From contig JBDTPN010000011.1 in the NCBI GenBank assembly GCA_039932715.1, positions 1 through 64,000 of the forward strand: a stretch of DNA of 64,000 bases, given 5' to 3'. The DNA is from ZC4RG30 sp039932715 (lineage in GTDB: Bacteria > Pseudomonadota > Gammaproteobacteria > Steroidobacterales > Steroidobacteraceae). The notes beneath the pieces were generated by a model. That model was not told the origin of the DNA. It worked only from the letters and a program-made list of their open reading frames with translations, and did no database searches. Positions 16,373 to 24,766 of the stretch are shown here, one piece after another (position 1 is the stretch's first letter; each line of letters opens with the position of its first letter). Both the position numbers and the translations under genes were made by a program.

Positions 16373-16400
16373 TTGCTATTGAAAAGGCAAACGCTAACAT
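16373..16400 (+). promoter_or_regulatory. Predicted promoter of thiamine operon
   Basis: TTGCTA (16373-16378) and TAACAT (16395-16400) are 16 bases apart. Transcription would begin near 16407, at the 5' side of the TPP riboswitch, which fits well. Confidence 0.55.
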
Positions 16401-16404
16401 AGCC

Positions 16405-16494
16405 CGCAGCTTGGGGTGGCTCGTACGAGCCTGAGATGCCAGACGTTGGCGAACCCGTAGAACTTGATCCGGCTAGTACCGGCGAAAGGAGCAG
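16405..16494 (+). promoter_or_regulatory. TPP riboswitch (THI element)
   Basis: The conserved THI-box segments appear in the right order: CTTGGGGTG, CTGAGATG, then ACCCGTAGAACTTGATC and the hairpin CCGGCTAGTACCGG followed by CGAAAGGAGCA. The last segment contains the AAAGGAG ribosome site of the GTG-started TonB receptor at 16497. No terminator with a T-run lies between the aptamer and the gene, so binding of thiamine pyrophosphate most likely hides the ribosome site and blocks translation. It controls an uptake/salvage operon instead of a biosynthesis operon. Confidence 0.95.
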
Positions 16495-16496
16495 GC

Positions 16497-18548
16497 GTGT
16501 CCCCTTATGCATTTTCTTGCGTGTTGCTGTGTGTTGCTGCGCCGGTCATGGCGGCAATTCAGGACGATCTCGACGAAGTGGTGGTCACTGCCAGCCTTAC
16601 TGGCAGCACCCTCGACAAACTTGCCGCCAGCGCAACGGTGTTGCCCAGCAGTGACCTTGACTCCGCGGGTGTAGCGCATCTGGGCGACGTGCTGGGGCTG
16701 GTGCCCAACCTCAGTGCAGCCGGTGGTACGTCGCGGCCGCGCTATTACCAGTTGCGCGGCATTGGCGAGACCGAGCAATACGAAGGCGCGCCCAATCCAT
16801 CGGTGGGTTTTCTCATTGATGACGTGGATTTCTCCGGCATCGGCATGCCGGCATCGCTTTACGATTTGCAGCAGGCAGAGGTGCTGCGCGGACCACAGGG
16901 AACCGCCTATGGCGCAAATGCCCTGGCCGGCGTGATCAGCCTGCGTTCGCAGGCGCCGCAACAGGGTTTTGACATGGGCGGCGAGCTGGAGGCGGGCGAC
17001 TACAACATGCGCGCCGGCGGATTGTTCATCAATAATTCGTTGGGCAGCGACACTGCGTGGCGACTGGCCGCGCACAGATACACCAGTGACGGATTTCGTC
17101 GGGACGCCTACCTCGACCGGTCTGACACCAATGGCTACGACGAGGACCTGCTGCGCCTGCGCGTCACCAGTACGCTGGGCAAGGATGTAAAACTGGATGT
17201 GACCGCGATGTATTCGAACATCGACAACGGTTATGACGCGTGGACGCTCGACAACAGTCGGGTCACCTTGTCGGACAAGCCTGGCATGGATGCGCAGCGC
17301 TCACTGGCGCTGGCAGTGCGCCTGGATGCCGACCTCAACGATGCCGTGTCCCTGCGCAGCGTCACCACGCTGGCCGACGCCGACATCGGATTTTCCTATG
17401 ACGGCGACTGGGCCAACGAGGAATATTGGGGAGTCAACGGGCCTTATGATTTCACCGAGCAGATCGATCGCCAGCGTCGCAACATCAGCCAGGACCTGCG
17501 CTTTGCTTCGCGCAATCGTGAAGCTGGCGGCTGGGTGGCGGGCATCTATGCCCTGCACATGGATGAAGACTATTCACTGCTCGACCTTTACAACGGCGAT
17601 GTGTATCGCAGCATCCAGAGTCGCTACCAGGCGCTGAGCCTGGCCGCGTATGGACAGGTTGACCGCGACCTGATGCCGGCGCTGACCCTCTCGGTGGGCC
17701 TGCGCGTGGAGCGGCGCGATGCCAGCTATCGCGACAGCAACGACCTGGTGCAGGATCCGGTGGACACGATGGTGGGCGGTCACATTTCGCTGACCCGCGC
17801 ACTGGGTGACCTTCAGTCCGCATACGTGGCCCTGACCCGCGGGTACAAGGCCGGTGGCATCAATACCGGTGCGCTGGTGCCCGATGCACTGCGCGGCTTT
17901 GATCCGGAATCCCTGTGGAATCTCGAGGCGGGCTGGCGCGTGCACAGCGCCGACCGGCGGTTCAGCGCCATGACCAGTGTCTTTTACATGCGGCGTTTCG
18001 ATCAGCAGGTTGCAGGGTCAGTGCAATACGATCCGCAAGATCCATTGACGTTCATCCTGTTGACCGACAACGCTTCCCGTGGGGAAAACTACGGCCTTGA
18101 ATCGCAAGTGGACTGGCAGGCGACGCAGACGTTGCGCGTGGGCGCGACTCTGGGTCTGCTGCGCGCCAGGTTTCTGGATTACACGCTGGGTGACGCGACC
18201 CTGGATGGCCGCGACCAACCTTACGCGCCGCATTACCAGGCCGGCTTGACCCTGGACTGGCGCAGCAGCAAGGGCTTCTTCGCGCGCGCTGACCTGCAGG
18301 CTGTGGACGGCTATTTCTTCAGCGCCAGCCATGATCAGCGCAACACTGCGTATCAGCTCCTCAACCTGCGCATTGGTTACGAGACCACGCACTGGACGGC
18401 CAGCCTGTGGATGCGCAATGCACTGGATGAGAACTACGCCACCCATGGGTTCTATTTCAACCTCGAACCGCCCGACTATCCGGCAAAGCTTTATCTGCAG
18501 GCCGGCGATCCCCGGCAAGTGGGCATGCGCGTAAGCTTCAAGCTGTGA
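16497..18548 (+). CDS. TonB-dependent outer-membrane receptor, predicted thiamine transporter
   Basis: A 683-residue TonB-dependent receptor. The signal peptide (FSCVLLCVAAPVMA) is followed by the TonB box DEVVVTAS, the plug domain (about 35-150, with LRGPQGTAYGANALAGVIS) and a 22-strand barrel ending in GMRVSFKL. The GTG at 16497 lies three bases beyond the ribosome site at the end of the TPP riboswitch. Regulation by TPP and the following PnuT-type gene match the omr1-pnuT-type thiamine uptake systems predicted in Bacteroidetes and Shewanella. The ligand is therefore inferred to be thiamine or a derivative. The permease gene overlaps its stop (GTGA). Confidence 0.88.
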   Translation: MSPYAFSCVLLCVAAPVMAAIQDDLDEVVVTASLTGSTLDKLAASATVLPSSDLDSAGVAHLGDVLGLVPNLSAAGGTSRPRYYQLRGIGETEQYEGAPNPSVGFLIDDVDFSGIGMPASLYDLQQAEVLRGPQGTAYGANALAGVISLRSQAPQQGFDMGGELEAGDYNMRAGGLFINNSLGSDTAWRLAAHRYTSDGFRRDAYLDRSDTNGYDEDLLRLRVTSTLGKDVKLDVTAMYSNIDNGYDAWTLDNSRVTLSDKPGMDAQRSLALAVRLDADLNDAVSLRSVTTLADADIGFSYDGDWANEEYWGVNGPYDFTEQIDRQRRNISQDLRFASRNREAGGWVAGIYALHMDEDYSLLDLYNGDVYRSIQSRYQALSLAAYGQVDRDLMPALTLSVGLRVERRDASYRDSNDLVQDPVDTMVGGHISLTRALGDLQSAYVALTRGYKAGGINTGALVPDALRGFDPESLWNLEAGWRVHSADRRFSAMTSVFYMRRFDQQVAGSVQYDPQDPLTFILLTDNASRGENYGLESQVDWQATQTLRVGATLGLLRARFLDYTLGDATLDGRDQPYAPHYQAGLTLDWRSSKGFFARADLQAVDGYFFSASHDQRNTAYQLLNLRIGYETTHWTASLWMRNALDENYATHGFYFNLEPPDYPAKLYLQAGDPRQVGMRVSFKL

Positions 18549-19111
18549 TCAATCCCTTCGAAGCCGTGGCAGTGTTGCTGGGCGTGGCCTACATACTTTT
18601 GATCCTCAAGCGCAATCGCTGGGGTTGGGTCGCGGGCGCGGGAAGTTCGATGATACTGGCGGTGCTGGCCGAGCGTTCGCGCCTGCCCATGCAGGCGTTG
18701 CTGCAACTGGCCTACGTCGCCATCGCCGTGTATGGCTGGTTTTCCTGGAAGCCGGAGGAAGAAGCACAGCGTGTTGGCACCTGGCCCTGGCAGCGCCACC
18801 TTATTGCGATTGCAGTGTGTTTGGCTGTCAGCTACGGGATGTCGCGACTGCCCGTCATGCGTGAACATTCCGACTGGCCCTTCCTCGACATGCTGGTGAC
18901 CTGCGTCGGGCTGCTGGCATCGTGGATGGTGGCGCGCGTATACCTCGAGAACTGGCTGTACTGGATAGTCATAGACTCGCTTACCGTGTTCCTGTTCATC
19001 AAGCAGGACCTGGGATTCACCGCAACGCTGTTTGTGGCCTACCTGGTCATTTCCTGCCTGGGATTCCGCACATGGCTCATGACCTACCGACGCCAAACCG
19101 CGAAGGCCTGA
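18545..19111 (+). CDS. pnuT: PnuC-family permease, predicted thiamine transporter PnuT
   Basis: A 188-residue inner-membrane protein with about seven hydrophobic segments and the PnuC signature region NRWGWVAGAGSSMILAVLA, plus AYVAIAVYGWFSW and NWLYWIVIDSLTVFLFIKQ. PnuC proteins carry nicotinamide riboside by facilitated diffusion. The TPP-riboswitch-controlled branch (PnuT) carries thiamine, which is trapped by phosphorylation. The GTG start overlaps the TonB-receptor stop by four bases, and the kinase-like gene begins 40 bases before its end. Position in the operon is the main reason for choosing thiamine over nicotinamide riboside. Confidence 0.85.
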   Translation: MINPFEAVAVLLGVAYILLILKRNRWGWVAGAGSSMILAVLAERSRLPMQALLQLAYVAIAVYGWFSWKPEEEAQRVGTWPWQRHLIAIAVCLAVSYGMSRLPVMREHSDWPFLDMLVTCVGLLASWMVARVYLENWLYWIVIDSLTVFLFIKQDLGFTATLFVAYLVISCLGFRTWLMTYRRQTAKA

Positions 19112-19935
19112 TACCGGCCGAGGTGCTGGCCGCGGTTCCTGGGTGCGAATCCGGATTGCCACCGCTGGCCGTGCACGTGCTGATGGGCGGCGGACACAAC
19201 GATGTGCGGCGGGTTGAAACGTCCGTTGGAAAGTTTGTCGTGCGACGCCGTTTGCCTCCGGTTACGCGCGCCGGTTCCGATGCTGCGCTGGAACTTGGGT
19301 GCCATCGCCTGGCTGCACGAAGTGGGCTGGCCCCACGCGTGGTGGCTGCGGCCAGTGATGGCACGTGGATGGTGATGGATTTCGTTGCCGGCAACCCATG
19401 GCAGGAACGCGATCTGTCATGTGCCGCTGGCGTTCGCGTATTGGGAGAGCGGCTCGCGCTGGTTCATGCGTTGCCGGTGGCTGCCAGAATGCCACCTCTG
19501 GATGCGGCCGGCATTGCGCGCCAGCAATTGCAAGCCATCAACTCGAACAACGTGCCCACAACTATCCAGCGCGAGGCGGACGAACTTGCGCAGCGCACCA
19601 ACCAGCTGGCGACAATGTTGCAGGGCAGGGAAGTGCCCGCATGCATTAATCACGGGGACCTTCAAGTCGCCAACCTGATTGGCAATCCCCCCCTGTTGAT
19701 CGACTGGGAATACGCGCAGGTGGCTGCGCCGACCTACGACATCGCCTGTCTTTTGACTTATTACCCGCAACTGAGGTCCTGGCAATCGGAATTACTGGCG
19801 GCGGCCGGGCTGTCCCGGCCGGCAGACCTGGAACTGCTCGGACTACAGGCGCAGCTGTTTGCCTGCCTTAACCGCCTGTGGGCCCTCGCCAATGGCCTGG
19901 CCAGCGTTGTATCGGATGGTATCAACGCTGGATAA
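19072..19935 (+). CDS. Phosphotransferase, predicted thiamine kinase
   Basis: A 287-residue protein of the choline-kinase/APH fold, which includes ThiK. It shows NHGDLQVANL (His194-Asp196 ... Asn201), the catalytic loop, and LIDWEYA (Asp211), the metal-binding motif, with an N-terminal lobe containing KFVVRRRLP. It would phosphorylate thiamine that enters through the receptor and PnuT, trapping it in the cytoplasm. The chosen ATG at 19072 lies inside pnuT (40-base overlap). No closer in-frame ATG retains the N-lobe. It is the last gene under the TPP riboswitch. Function is inferred from fold and operon. Confidence 0.75.
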   Translation: MAHDLPTPNREGLIPAEVLAAVPGCESGLPPLAVHVLMGGGHNDVRRVETSVGKFVVRRRLPPVTRAGSDAALELGCHRLAARSGLAPRVVAAASDGTWMVMDFVAGNPWQERDLSCAAGVRVLGERLALVHALPVAARMPPLDAAGIARQQLQAINSNNVPTTIQREADELAQRTNQLATMLQGREVPACINHGDLQVANLIGNPPLLIDWEYAQVAAPTYDIACLLTYYPQLRSWQSELLAAAGLSRPADLELLGLQAQLFACLNRLWALANGLASVVSDGINAG

Positions 19936-20003
19936 CTGCCCGGGCAGTCGGCACAATGCCGGGTCGTAAAGCAAGCGGGAACCCAAGGGTTCACAGAGGC
20001 GCA

Positions 20004-20318
20004 ATGGCTCTCATCAGGGTGACGGATCGGGACGGGGTGGAACACGAGGTACAGGGCAACACCAGCTTCACGCTGATGGAAAACCTGCGTGACCTCGACT
20101 ATGGCGTTGCCGCGGTGTGTGGCGGCATGTGCGCTTGCGCAACCTGTCATGTGTACATCGATCCCGAATGGTTGCCCAAGCTGCCGGCACGGCACTCCGA
20201 CGAGACCGAGTTGCTGCGCGACCTTTCGACATACAAGGACAACTCGCGCCTGTCGTGCCAGATAAAGTTCACCGAGGCGCTGGCCGGATTGCAGCTGCGC
20301 ATCGCGGATGACGAGTGA
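20004..20318 (+). CDS. [2Fe-2S] ferredoxin
   Basis: A 104-residue adrenodoxin/putidaredoxin-type ferredoxin. The cluster ligands fit CX5CX2CX36C at Cys39, Cys45, Cys48 and Cys85 (sequence CGGMCACATC, then LSCQI); an extra cysteine sits at 43. Such ferredoxins pass electrons to P450s, Rieske oxygenases or Fe-S assembly. No partner oxygenase or dedicated reductase is adjacent. It is not the IscX/Isc context. The ATG at 20004 follows AGAGGCG. The next gene begins within or 8 bases after it, in a run that continues to metK. Confidence 0.92.
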   Translation: MALIRVTDRDGVEHEVQGNTSFTLMENLRDLDYGVAAVCGGMCACATCHVYIDPEWLPKLPARHSDETELLRDLSTYKDNSRLSCQIKFTEALAGLQLRIADDE

Positions 20319-20325
20319 TCAGAAG

Positions 20326-21282
20326 ATGAAGCAAACAACATTGAAACCCGGCAAGGCACTGATCTGCGGGTCCATGGCCTTTGACACCATCATGGTGTTC
20401 CAGGACCAGTTCAAGAACCACCTGCTCCCCGACAAGCTGCACATGCTCAATGTGTCCTTCCTCGTGCCAGAGATGCGGCGCGAGTTTGGTGGCTGCGCGG
20501 GAAACATCGCGTACAACCTCAAGTTGTTGGGGGATACGGGCCTGGTGATGGCCACGGTAGGCCATGACTTCGGTAACTACGCGGCATGGATGGATCAGCA
20601 CGCGGTGCCACGCGACCACATCCTCACGCTGCCGGACGAGCACACTGGCCAGGCGTTCATCACAACTGACCTGGACAACAACCAGATCACTGCCTTTCAT
20701 CCAGGGGCCATGGGCCACTCGCACCGCAACAAGGTGGCCGACGCCCACGGCATTGCGCTGGGTATCGTCTCGCCGGACGGCCGTGATGGCATGATTGAAC
20801 ACGCCGCGCAGTTCGCCGCGGCGGACATCCCTTTCATCTTCGATCCCGGCCAGGGCCTGCCCATGTTCAGTGGTGCAGATCTGCGCAAGTTCATCGGACA
20901 GGCAACCTGGGTCACGGTGAACGAGTACGAGTGGAGCCTGATGGCCGAGCGTACTGGTTGGGACAAAGCCGAGGTGGCGTCGAAAGTGGACGCGCTGGTC
21001 ATCACCCTGGGTAGCGAAGGCTCTATCATCTGTACCGGTGGCAAGGAGTTGTCGATTCCGCCTGCGCCTGCGCGCGCCGTCATCGATCCCACCGGTTGCG
21101 GTGACGCCTTCCGTGCCGGCCTGATCCACGGACTGCTGCACGGCCATGACTGGGAGCAGACCGGACGGATCGCCTCGCTGATGGGCTCACTCAAGATCGA
21201 GTCACGGGGCACGCAGAATCATCATTTTTCGCGTGAACAGTTTCTGGGCCGCTATCAGAGCCTGTTCGGCCAGTTGCGCTAA
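20326..21282 (+). CDS. PfkB-family kinase, probable adenosine kinase
   Basis: A ribokinase/PfkB-fold kinase of 318 residues. It has an N-terminal ALICGSMAFDTIMVF strand, the GGCAGNIAYNLKLLG substrate-binding motif and the C-terminal anion-hole/catalytic motif DPTGCGDAFRAG with catalytic Asp. The gene lies directly before metK and ahcY. S-adenosylhomocysteine hydrolysis releases adenosine, so an adenosine kinase here would remove that product and pull the cycle forward. An in-frame ATG at 20308 would add six residues and overlap the ferredoxin gene. Neither start has a strong ribosome site. Confidence 0.82.
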   Translation: MKQTTLKPGKALICGSMAFDTIMVFQDQFKNHLLPDKLHMLNVSFLVPEMRREFGGCAGNIAYNLKLLGDTGLVMATVGHDFGNYAAWMDQHAVPRDHILTLPDEHTGQAFITTDLDNNQITAFHPGAMGHSHRNKVADAHGIALGIVSPDGRDGMIEHAAQFAAADIPFIFDPGQGLPMFSGADLRKFIGQATWVTVNEYEWSLMAERTGWDKAEVASKVDALVITLGSEGSIICTGGKELSIPPAPARAVIDPTGCGDAFRAGLIHGLLHGHDWEQTGRIASLMGSLKIESRGTQNHHFSREQFLGRYQSLFGQLR

Positions 21283-21305
21283 TTGAACTTACTCAGGAAT
21301 CCATC

Positions 21306-22472
21306 ATGAGCGACAGTTACCATTTCACGTCCGAGTCTGTTTCAGAAGGCCACCCGGACAAGGTGTCGGACCAGATATCCGATGCCATCCTGGACGCCAT
21401 CCTCAAGGACGATCCGCGCGCGCGCGTCGCCGCCGAGACGCTGTGCAATACTGGCCTCGTGGTGCTGGCCGGGGAGATCACCACCACCGCCAATGTGAAC
21501 TACCAGCATGTCGCGCGGGAAGTAATCAAGAACATCGGTTACGACAACACCGACTATGGAATCGACTACAAGGGTTGCGCCGTGCTGGTGGCCTACGACA
21601 CGCAGTCGCCGGATATCGCGCAGGGCGTGGATGAAGGCAAGGGCCTCAACCTCGACCAGGGCGCCGGCGACCAGGGCCTGATGTTCGGTTATGCGGTTGA
21701 CGAAACCCCTGAACTGATGCCGCTGCCGATTCACCTGGCGCACCGTCTGGTGGAACGTCAGGCGCAATTGCGCAAGGCGGGCAAGCTCAAGTGGCTGCGT
21801 CCGGATGCCAAGTCGCAGGTCACCATTCATTACGTGGATGGCAAGGCCAAGGAGATCGACACCGTCGTGCTGTCGACGCAGCATGATCCGGATATCGAGC
21901 ACAAGGCGCTGGCCGAGGCGGTGATCGAGGAGATCATCAAGCCGGTGCTGCCCAAGGAACTGATCGGCAAGAACATCAATTACCTGGTCAATCCCACCGG
22001 ACGTTTCGTAGTGGGTGGGCCGCAAGGCGACTGTGGCCTGACCGGCCGCAAGATCATCGTGGACACTTACGGTGGAGCGGCGCCCCACGGTGGCGGCGCG
22101 TTCTCGGGCAAGGATCCCACCAAGGTCGACAGGTCGGCAGCGTATGCCGCGCGCTATGTAGCCAAGAACGTGGTTGCCGCTGGCCTGGCCAGGCGCTGCC
22201 AGGTGCAGGTGTCCTACGCCATTGGCGTGGCCAAGCCCACCAGCATCATGGCCACCACGTTCGGCACGGGCAAAGTGTCGGACGAAAAGATCGAAGAGTT
22301 GATCAGCAGGCATTTCGACCTGCGACCCAAGGGCATCGTGCAGATGCTCGACCTGCTGCGCCCCATCTATTTAAAGACGGCTGCCTATGGGCACTTCGGC
22401 CGCAACGAACCGACTTTTACCTGGGAAAAAACGGACAAAGCGGCGGCACTGCGTGCCGACGCCGGACTGTAA
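21306..22472 (+). CDS. metK: S-adenosylmethionine synthase
   Basis: Makes S-adenosylmethionine from methionine and ATP in the cytoplasm. The 388-residue protein has all family motifs: GHPDKVSDQISDAILDAIL at the start, GAGDQGLMFGYA (about 117-128), KSQVTIHY and the P-loop-like GGGAFSGKDPTKVDRSAAY. A CAGGAA ribosome site sits before the ATG. It is 23 bases after the adenosine kinase-like gene and 12 bases before ahcY. These gaps are too short for a SAM or SAH riboswitch, so regulation probably occurs further upstream. Confidence 0.98.
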   Translation: MSDSYHFTSESVSEGHPDKVSDQISDAILDAILKDDPRARVAAETLCNTGLVVLAGEITTTANVNYQHVAREVIKNIGYDNTDYGIDYKGCAVLVAYDTQSPDIAQGVDEGKGLNLDQGAGDQGLMFGYAVDETPELMPLPIHLAHRLVERQAQLRKAGKLKWLRPDAKSQVTIHYVDGKAKEIDTVVLSTQHDPDIEHKALAEAVIEEIIKPVLPKELIGKNINYLVNPTGRFVVGGPQGDCGLTGRKIIVDTYGGAAPHGGGAFSGKDPTKVDRSAAYAARYVAKNVVAAGLARRCQVQVSYAIGVAKPTSIMATTFGTGKVSDEKIEELISRHFDLRPKGIVQMLDLLRPIYLKTAAYGHFGRNEPTFTWEKTDKAAALRADAGL

Positions 22473-22484
22473 GGAGTACACGAA

Positions 22485-23906
22485 ATGAACGCAGCATCTG
22501 CCGCAATGACTGGCAAGCCCGATTACCACGTTGCAGACCTTTCGCTGGCCGACTGGGGCCGCAAGGAACTCAACATCGCCGAGGTCGAAATGCCTGGCCT
22601 GATGGCCATACGCGCCGAGTTCGCCAAGACGCAACCGCTCAAGGGCGCGCGCATCACCGGCTCGCTGCACATGACCATCCAGACCGCAGTGCTCATCGAG
22701 ACCCTGCAGGCGCTGGGGGCCCAGGTGCGCTGGGCATCATGCAATGTGTTCTCGACCCAGGACCATGCCGCCGCAGCCATCGCCGTTCGCGGTACGCCAG
22801 TGTTCGCCTTCAAGGGCGAGTCACTGGACGATTACTGGGACTTCACCCATCGCATCTTCGAATGGCCGGATGGCGGTTTCTCGAACATGATCCTCGACGA
22901 CGGCGGCGACGCCACGCTGTTGCTGCACCTGGGCACGCGCGCCGAGAGCGATGCTTCGGTACTGGCCAAGCCGGGCAGCGAGGAAGAAACCTCCCTGTTC
23001 AAGAGCATCAAGGCCACGCTGGCACGGGACCCGAAGTGGTACTCCACGCGTCTCAAGCAGATCAAGGGTGTCAGCGAGGAGACCACCACCGGCGTGCATC
23101 GCCTTTACCAGATGCACAAGGAAGGCAAGCTGGCTTTCCCGGCCATCAACGTCAATGACTCGGTGACCAAGAGCAAGTTCGACAACCTCTATGGCTGCCG
23201 TGAGTCGCTGGTTGACGGTATCAAGCGCGCCACCGATGTGATGATTGCGGGCAAGGTCGCCATCGTCTGCGGTTATGGCGACGTGGGCAAGGGCTCGGCC
23301 CAGGCACTGCGCGCACTTTCAGCACAGGTGTGGGTAACCGAAATCGATCCGATCTGCGCACTGCAGGCGGCCATGGAAGGCTACCGTGTCGTGACCATGG
23401 ACGAGGTGGCTTCGCAGGGCGACATCTTCGTGACGACTACGGGCAACTACCACGTCATCACGCATGATCACCTCAAGGCGATGAAGAACAACGCCATCGT
23501 CTGCAACATCGGCCACTTCGATAACGAGATCGATATCGCCGCGCTCAAGCAGTACAAGTGGGAGAACATCAAGCCGCAGGTCGATCATGTGATCTTCCCC
23601 GACGGCAAGCGCATCATCCTGCTGGCCGAAGGACGCCTGGTGAACCTGGGCTGCGGCACGGGTCACCCCTCGTATGTAATGAGTTCGTCCTTCGCCAACC
23701 AGACGCTGGCGCAGATCGAGCTGTATGCCAATCCGGGCAAGTACCCCATTGGCGTCTATGTCCTGCCCAAGCATCTCGATGAGAAGGTTGCGCGCCTGCA
23801 GCTGGCAACGCTCAACGTACGGCTGACCAAATTGACCGACCAGCAGGCCAAGTACATCGGCGTGCCCGCCGAGGGCCCGTACAAGACGGATCACTACCGG
23901 TACTGA
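22485..23906 (+). CDS. ahcY: Adenosylhomocysteinase
   Basis: NAD-dependent enzyme that splits S-adenosylhomocysteine into homocysteine and adenosine, relieving product inhibition of methyltransferases. The 473-residue protein contains GARITGSLHMTIQTAVLIETL, the NAD-binding VCGYGDVGKGSAQAL, NIGHFDNEID and the C-terminal KTDHYRY, all diagnostic. GGAG is present ahead of the ATG. It is preceded by metK and followed by folD with a one-base overlap (TGATG). Having the hydrolase pathway means this organism does not need the Pfs/LuxS route for SAH, at least from this locus. Confidence 0.98.
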   Translation: MNAASAAMTGKPDYHVADLSLADWGRKELNIAEVEMPGLMAIRAEFAKTQPLKGARITGSLHMTIQTAVLIETLQALGAQVRWASCNVFSTQDHAAAAIAVRGTPVFAFKGESLDDYWDFTHRIFEWPDGGFSNMILDDGGDATLLLHLGTRAESDASVLAKPGSEEETSLFKSIKATLARDPKWYSTRLKQIKGVSEETTTGVHRLYQMHKEGKLAFPAINVNDSVTKSKFDNLYGCRESLVDGIKRATDVMIAGKVAIVCGYGDVGKGSAQALRALSAQVWVTEIDPICALQAAMEGYRVVTMDEVASQGDIFVTTTGNYHVITHDHLKAMKNNAIVCNIGHFDNEIDIAALKQYKWENIKPQVDHVIFPDGKRIILLAEGRLVNLGCGTGHPSYVMSSSFANQTLAQIELYANPGKYPIGVYVLPKHLDEKVARLQLATLNVRLTKLTDQQAKYIGVPAEGPYKTDHYRY

Positions 23907-24766
23907 TGACCGCGCGGATCATTGACGGCAAGGCAGTGGCGCGCAAATTGCGCGCCGAATATGCCGTGCGCGTGGAGAGGCTGAAGAGCCAGCACGGTGT
24001 GCAGCCGGGTATTGCCGTCATTCTTGTGGGTGACAACCCGGCCTCGCAGGTCTACGTGCGCAACAAGATCAAGGCCTGTGCGGAGACCGGCATCCACTCC
24101 GAGCTGCGGCAATTGCCGGTCACGACGCCGGAGTCAGACTTGCTGGCGTGCATCGACCAGCTCAATTCAGATCCGATGGTGCATGGCATTCTCGTGCAAC
24201 TGCCTTTGCCCGCGCACATCGACGTTGCCAGGGTGCTGGAACGCATTGATGTGGACAAGGATGTGGACGGATTCCATCTCTACAACGTCGGTGGCCTGGT
24301 GACAGGCAACACGGTGTTTCCGCCATGCACGCCCTTTGGCGTGCAGAAACTGCTGGAGCACGAGAACGTGCCCATTGCCGGCCGCAACGTGGTGGTGGTG
24401 GGCGCCAGCAACATCGTCGGCAAACCCATGGCCCTGATGCTGATGCAGCAGGACGCCACGGTTTGCATCTGCCACAAGAAGACCGTCGACCTGGGTCAGT
24501 TCACGCTGCTGGCCGATATCCTGGTAGTGGCAGCCGGCGTGCCGGGTCTGATCGTCCCGCAGATGGTCAAGACCGGCGCGGTGGTGATCGACGTAGGCAT
24601 CAACCGGTTGCCCGATGGACGACTGGTTGGGGATGTGGACTTTGAAGGCGTGCGCAAGAAGGCATCGCTGATCACCCCGGTGCCCGGTGGCGTTGGCCCC
24701 ATGACCATCACCATGCTGCTGCACAACACCATCATTTCGGCAGAGCGGTCAGTCGCCCACAATTAA
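23906..24766 (+). CDS. folD: Bifunctional methylene-THF dehydrogenase / methenyl-THF cyclohydrolase
   Basis: Interconverts 5,10-methylene- and 10-formyl-tetrahydrofolate with NADP. The 286 residues carry VGDNPASQVYVRNKIKAC with the catalytic lysine of the YXXXK motif, QLPLP, the NADP-binding VVGASNIVGKPMA and the C-terminal TPVPGGVGPMT. The start ATG shares one base with the ahcY stop, so it is translationally coupled. Its place after metK-ahcY joins one-carbon folate supply to the methyl cycle. Its last four bases overlap the convergent moeB gene. Confidence 0.97.
   Translation: MTARIIDGKAVARKLRAEYAVRVERLKSQHGVQPGIAVILVGDNPASQVYVRNKIKACAETGIHSELRQLPVTTPESDLLACIDQLNSDPMVHGILVQLPLPAHIDVARVLERIDVDKDVDGFHLYNVGGLVTGNTVFPPCTPFGVQKLLEHENVPIAGRNVVVVGASNIVGKPMALMLMQQDATVCICHKKTVDLGQFTLLADILVVAAGVPGLIVPQMVKTGAVVIDVGINRLPDGRLVGDVDFEGVRKKASLITPVPGGVGPMTITMLLHNTIISAERSVAHN

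Noticed and set aside
15436..16512. Long form of the PhzF frame starting at 16512
   Set aside because: The first 62 residues would be translated from the antisense of the TPP riboswitch and lack family similarity. The ATG at 16326 gives the standard start.
21283..21305. SAM or SAH riboswitch before metK or ahcY
   Set aside because: The gaps of 23 and 12 bases cannot hold an aptamer, and no conserved segment is seen.
21342..22313. 323-residue minus-strand frame
   Set aside because: Antisense to metK, whose motifs and length are unambiguous.
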